Assembly: GCA_958295985.1 (NCBI GenBank)
Contig: CATQHV010000001.1
Coordinates: forward strand, 61,655-125,654
Reading direction: 5' to 3'
Source: an uncultured Candidatus Binatia bacterium
Lineage (GTDB): Bacteria; Desulfobacterota; Binatia; UBA9968; JAJDTQ01
Length of the DNA: 64,000 bases
In this document: positions 55,101-61,100 of the stretch, one piece after another
Numbering within the stretch: the first letter of the stretch is position 1
How the letters are laid out: each line of letters opens with the position of its first letter
Program-made: the position numbers and the translations under genes
Notes under the pieces: generated by a model
What the model was told of the DNA's origin: nothing
Seen by the model: the letters and a program-made list of their open reading frames with translations, nothing else
Databases searched by the model: none

Positions 55101-58100
55101 CCAACCTCGCCGGCGCCGGCGACCGCTACACATTCGACGTGGTACCTGTCGCCAACGGCACCGTCCACGTCGACATCGCGGCGGACGCGGCCCGGAACGA
55201 GCTCGGCAACGGCAACACCGCGGCCGTCCGGCGCTCGATAGTATACGACGGCATGCCGCCGGATCCTGTCATCACCTCGGTACAGACCAGCCCGACAAAC
55301 GCCGCCACCGTCAACTTCCGGGTGGACTTTGGAGAGTCCGTCACCGGCTTTGACGCGGCCGACATCGCCGTCTCGGGCAACGCCACCGCCGCCGACGCCG
55401 GCGCGACCAACCTCGCCGGCGGCCCCGTCCGCTACACCTTCGACGTGTCCCCCACCACCAACGGCACCATCCACGTCGATATCGCCGCAGGCGCGGCCCG
55501 GGATACCGCCGGCAATGCCAACACGGCGGCTACCCGGTATTCCATCGCGTACGACGGCTCGCGCCCCTCCCCCTTCGTCACCTCCACGCAGTCCAGCCCC
55601 ACAAACGCGGACACGATCAACTTTCAGGTTAACTTTGGAGAGTCCGTCACCGGCTTTGACGCGGCCGACATCGCCGTCTCGGGCAACGCCACCGCCGGCG
55701 GCGGCGGCGGCGTGACCAACCTCGCCGGCGGCCCCATCATCTACACATTCGACGTGGTACCTGTCGCCAACGGGACCGTCCACATCGACATCGCCGCGGA
55801 CGTGGCGCAGAACGGCCGCGGCAACAACAACATAGCGGCCGCCCGGTACTCCATCGTATACGACGGCATGCCGCCCGTGCCCGTCATAGCCTCGGTGCAG
55901 TCCAGCCCGACCAACTCCACCGTAATCAACTTCAACGTGACCTTTGGCGAGCCGGTCCGCGGGTTCGGACTGGCCGACATCGCCGTCTCGGGCAACGCCA
56001 CCGCCGCCGGCGCCGGCGCGACCAACCTCGCCGGCGCCGGCGCCGTCTACACATTCGACGTGGTACCTGCCGCCAACGGGACCGTCCACGTCGACATCGC
56101 GGCGGACGCGGCCCGGGACGAGGCCGGCAACGACAGCGCGGCGGCGGCCCGGTACTCCATCATATACGACGCCTCGCCGCCCGTGCCGCGCATCACCGCG
56201 GTGCAGTCCAGCCCGACCGACTCTGCCACCATCAACCTCCGTGTGGCCTGGGGCGAGAACGTCACCGGATTCGAACCGGGCGACATCGCGCTGTCCGGAG
56301 CCCCGGCCCCGCGCGGCGGCGTCACCTCGCTGGCCGGCGGCCCCGCCAACTACACCTTCGACGTGGTGCCCGCCGCCGACGGGGTGCTGCTGGTCGACAT
56401 CGCCGCGGGCGCGGTCCGGGACGAGGCCGGCAACGACGGCGCGGCGGCGGCCCGGTTCTCCATAACGTACTGGAGCTCGCCGCCCTCCACCCTGATCCCC
56501 GCCCTCACCACGGTACGGTCCGAGGCCACCAACCTGCAGACCGTCCCCTTCAACCTGACGTTCAACAAGCCCATAAACGAGGCGACCCTGGCCGCACCGG
56601 ACATCGACGCCACATCCGGTATCGTACGGAACATGCATCTGATATGGCACCACAACGGAAGCTTCGGCACCCGGGGCTCCGGCGACGGCCAGCTCACCCG
56701 GCCGATCGGCGCGGATCTGGACTCCTCGGGCCGCATATACGTGGGCGACGGCGGCAACAGGCGCGTGGCGATCTTTGACCCCGGCTGGGGGCACGTCGCG
56801 CACATCGACGGCCGGTTCGGCGGCTCGATCGACGTGGCAGTCGACGGCTCCTCGGGCAACATATACGTGGCCGACACATTCGGCAACCGCGTCGAGGTGT
56901 TCGGCCCCTCCCTGAACAGCATCGACAACATCACCGACTCGCTCTCCCGTCCGAACGGCGTGGCCGTGGACGACTCCACCGGGAACATATACGTGTCGGA
57001 CAGGGACAACGACCGCATCCGGGTGTACGGGCCCGACAGGATCCGCATCGCCGACATCGAGAACTCGTTCGGCGTCCCCAACGGCGTGGACGTGGACGCC
57101 TCGGGCAACATATACGTGCCCGACTCGGCCAACGGGAACGTCCAGATATTCGACTCCTCCCGGACGTATGTCGCCACCATCTCGGACCCGGTAACCTTCC
57201 CGTACGCAGTGGACGCGGACGCCTCGGGCAACATATACGTGGCCGACGCCGGCAGGCACCGCGTCGCGGTCTTCGACTCCACACTGCGGCACGTCGCGGA
57301 CATCGATCGCTCCCTTAGCCAGCCGACCGGCGTGGTGATAAACGCCTCATCTGGCCACATGTACGTGACCGAATACGGCGACCACCACGTCAGCGTGTTC
57401 CGTCCCGCATACGCCTTTGACGTGGAGGATCCCGCGAACCTGCGGACGCTCAACGTGAGCCTGCCGGCGGGCCGCGTGCAGGATCTGGTGGGGGGCGCAA
57501 ACGAGGCATCCGGTCCGGCCGGCATCCGCATAGACAGGGACGCCCCGGTCCCACGCATCACCTCCGTGCAGCCGAACCCGACCGGCGCCTCCACCATCAA
57601 CCTCCGTGTGGACTGGAGCGAGAACGTCACCGGGTTCGAACCCGCCGACATCGCGCTGTCGGGGATCGCAACGGTGGGGGGAGTGACCTCGTTCGCCGGC
57701 GGCCCCGCCAACTACACATTCGACGTGGTACCCACGGCAGAGGGCGCCATCCTTGTCGACATCGCCGCAGGCGCGGCCCGTGACACGGCGGACAACGCCA
57801 ACACGGCCACCGCCAGGTACTCCATCACGTACGACACCACGCGCCCCGATCTCGCCATCACCTCCGCGCAGACCAGCCCGACCAGCGCCCCCGTGATCAA
57901 CTTCAACGTGACCTTTAGCGAGCCGGTCACCGGCTTTGACGCCGCCGACATCGCGCTCTCCGGTACTGCCTCGCTGAGGGGCGGCGTGATCAACTTTACG
58001 GGAGCCGGCGCCGTCTATACCTTCAACGTGCTGCCCGTCACAAACGGCACCGTCCTGGTCGACATCGCCGCCGGTGCGGCGCTGAACGGGGCCGGCAACC

Positions 58101-61100
58101 CCAGCGAGATCCCTGACCGGTTCTCGATAACGTACGTGAGGCCGCCCCTGACCTCGACGGTCGCCGCCATGCAGCCGGGCCCCTCCAACCTGCAGGCCGT
58201 CCCGTTCACCGTCGCGTTCAACAGGGCCATAAACGCCTCTACCCTCGTCACCTCGGATATCAGCGTCACCTCAGGTACCGTGCAGAACCTGCGCCTGATA
58301 CTGCAGCCCAACGGGAGCTTTGGCGGCCACGGTTCTGACGTGGGCCGGTTTGACGGGCCCGAGAGCGTGGCCGTCGACGGCTTGGGCAACCTGTACGTGG
58401 CCGACGCCGGCAACGACCGCGTCTCCGTCTTCGGCCCCGCCCGGAACCACGTCACCGACATCGGGGATTCCCTCGACCATCCGTCCGGCGTGGCCGTCGA
58501 CGGCCTGGACAACCTGTACGTGGCAAACCGGGACGGCGACCGCGTAGACGTCTTCGACCCGGCCCACGAGAACACCGCCAGTATCACCGACCCGTTCGAC
58601 ACCCCGTACGGCGTGGCCGTCGACGGCCCGGGCAACCTGTACGTGTCCGACTCTGACGCCGACACCGTCTCCGTCTTCGATCCCGCCGCCCTGCGCCACA
58701 CCACCGACATCGCGGGCGATTTCAGGATCCCGCTCGGCCTGGCGGCGGACCCGCTGTCGGGCAACCTGTACGTGGCCGACGCCGGCCGCGACCGCGTCGC
58801 CGTCTTCGGCCCGGACCGCGGCAGGATCACCGACATCGGCGGCCTCAGCTATCCGAGCGGCGTTGCCGTGAACCCGCTGTCGGGCAACCTGTACGTGGCC
58901 GACGCCGGCCGCGACCGCGTCGCCGTCTTCGGCCCGGATCATGCCAGCATCTTCAACACCACCGGCGATTTCGACAGTCCCGTCGGCGTGGCGGTGGACC
59001 TCACCTCCGGCACCGTATACGTGGCCGACAACAGCACCGACCGCATCCGGGTCTTTGGGATCGCGTATGCGTTCGACGTGGCGGATCCTGCCGACCTGCA
59101 GATCCTCAACGTAAGCCTGCCTGCAGGCGGCGTGCTGGACGCGGTCGGGGGTGAAAACACGGAATCCAACCGCATAAGCGTCGGCATAGACCGGACCGCC
59201 CCCGTCCCGGCCATCACCTCCGCCCAGCCGGATCCGACCAACGCCGCCACCATCACCTTCCGGGTCAACTTCACCGAGCCGGTAACCGGCTTTGGGCAGG
59301 CCGACATCTCGCTGTCGGGCAACGCCACCGACACCTACACCCGCGCGACCTCCTTCGCCGGCGCCGGCGACCGCTACACGTTCGACGTGGTACCGGCCGC
59401 CAACGGCACCGTCCACGTCGACATCGCCGCCGGCGCGGCCCGCGACGCGGCCGGCAACCCCAGCGGGGAGGCGCCCCAGTTCTCGATAGTGCACGACACC
59501 GAGCGGCCCACGCCAGTCATCACCGCCGCACAGACCAGCCCGACCCACGCCCGCGCAATCAACTTTACGGTCGCATTCGGCGAGAACGTCACCGGCTTCG
59601 AACCCGCGGACATCACGCTGTCTGGGACGGCCACCACCGGCGGCGTCGCCAACCTGGCCCCCGTCCCCAGCAGCGGCGGCGCCAACTACACCTTCGACGC
59701 GGTGCACGTCGCCGACGGCACCGTCCTTGTCGACATCGCGGCGGATGTGCTCCGTGACGAGGCCGGCAACGGCAACGAGGCGGCCGCCCGGTTCTCGATC
59801 ACATACGACACCCGGTTGCCGGCTCCTGTCACCACCTCCTCCCTGACCGGCCCGACCAACGCCTCTGCGATCGATTTCCAGGTGACCTTTCAGCATGACG
59901 TCACCGGCTTTACCGGCGCGGACATCACGCTGTCGGGGACGGCCGACCACGGCGGCGTCGCCAACTTTGCAGGCTCCGGCACCGCCTACAGCTTTGACGT
60001 ACACCTCACAGACAGCGGCACCCTGCATGTGGATATCGACTCCGGCGCGGCGCAGAACATCTTCGGCAACGGCAACCCCGCCGCCGACCGGTTCACGATC
60101 GTATACGACAACATCCCGCCCGTGCCGGTCATCAACTCGACCAAACCCGAGCATACCAACCTGTCGCCGATCGACTTCCGGGTGGACTGGGGCGAGAACG
60201 TCACCGGGTTCACCGCCGCCGACATCACGGTATCGGGCAGCGCCTCCCACGGGGGCATCACCGGCTTCGGACCCGCCGACGACACCGGCGCCAACTATAC
60301 CTTTGAGGTATCCCCGACCACAAACGGCACCGTCCGTATCGACATACCCGCATACGCGGCCCGGGATGCTGCGGGCAACCCCAACACGTCCCCGGCCGAC
60401 AGGTTCTCCATCACGTACGACACCTCGCGGCCGGTCCCCTCCGTCACTGCGACGCAGACCGGCCCGACCAACTCGTCCACGATCAACTTCCAGGTGGACT
60501 GGGACAGATCCGTCACCGGTTTTGAGGAGGCCGACGTCTCTGTCACTGGCAACGCCACATTCCCGGCCGACCGCATAACCGGCTTCCGGGGCAGCGGCAC
60601 CCTGTACAACTTTGAGGTCCACACCACCGGGGACGGCACCGTCACGGTGGACATCCCCGAGGGCGCCGCCGAGAGCCGCGCGCGCAACCCCAGCGTCCCC
60701 GCCGACCGGTTCTCCATCGTGTACGACGGCACCCCGCCCGAGCCTGTCATCAACTCGACCAAACATGATCGTACCAACCTGTCGCCGATCGACTTCCGGG
60801 TGGACTGGGGCGAGCGCGTCACCGGCTTTGCCGCAGGCGATATCACGCTGGGCGGTACGGCCGCCCCGGGAGGCGTCGACAACTTTGCAAAGATCGACGG
60901 CGGCGCCAACTATACCTTCGACGTGACGCCCGGCATGGACGGCACCGTCCTGGTAGATGTCGCCGCAAACGCCGCCACCGACCATGCGGGCAACAACAAC
61001 ACGGCGACCGACCGGTTCTCGATAGAATACGACGGCTCGCCCCCGACCCCGCGAATCGGCGGGGAGCAGTCCGGCCTGGCCGTCAACCTCACGGTCGGTT

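Noticed and set aside
51866..57292. 1808-codon open frame on the minus strand
   Set aside because: It is antisense to the giant plus-strand gene, rich in Gly, Arg, Val and Asp from reading GC-rich repeats backwards, and has no domain; the plus strand has a signal sequence, NHL and Ig-like domains.
58271..60985. 904-codon open frame on the minus strand
   Set aside because: Antisense shadow of propeller and Ig-like modules.
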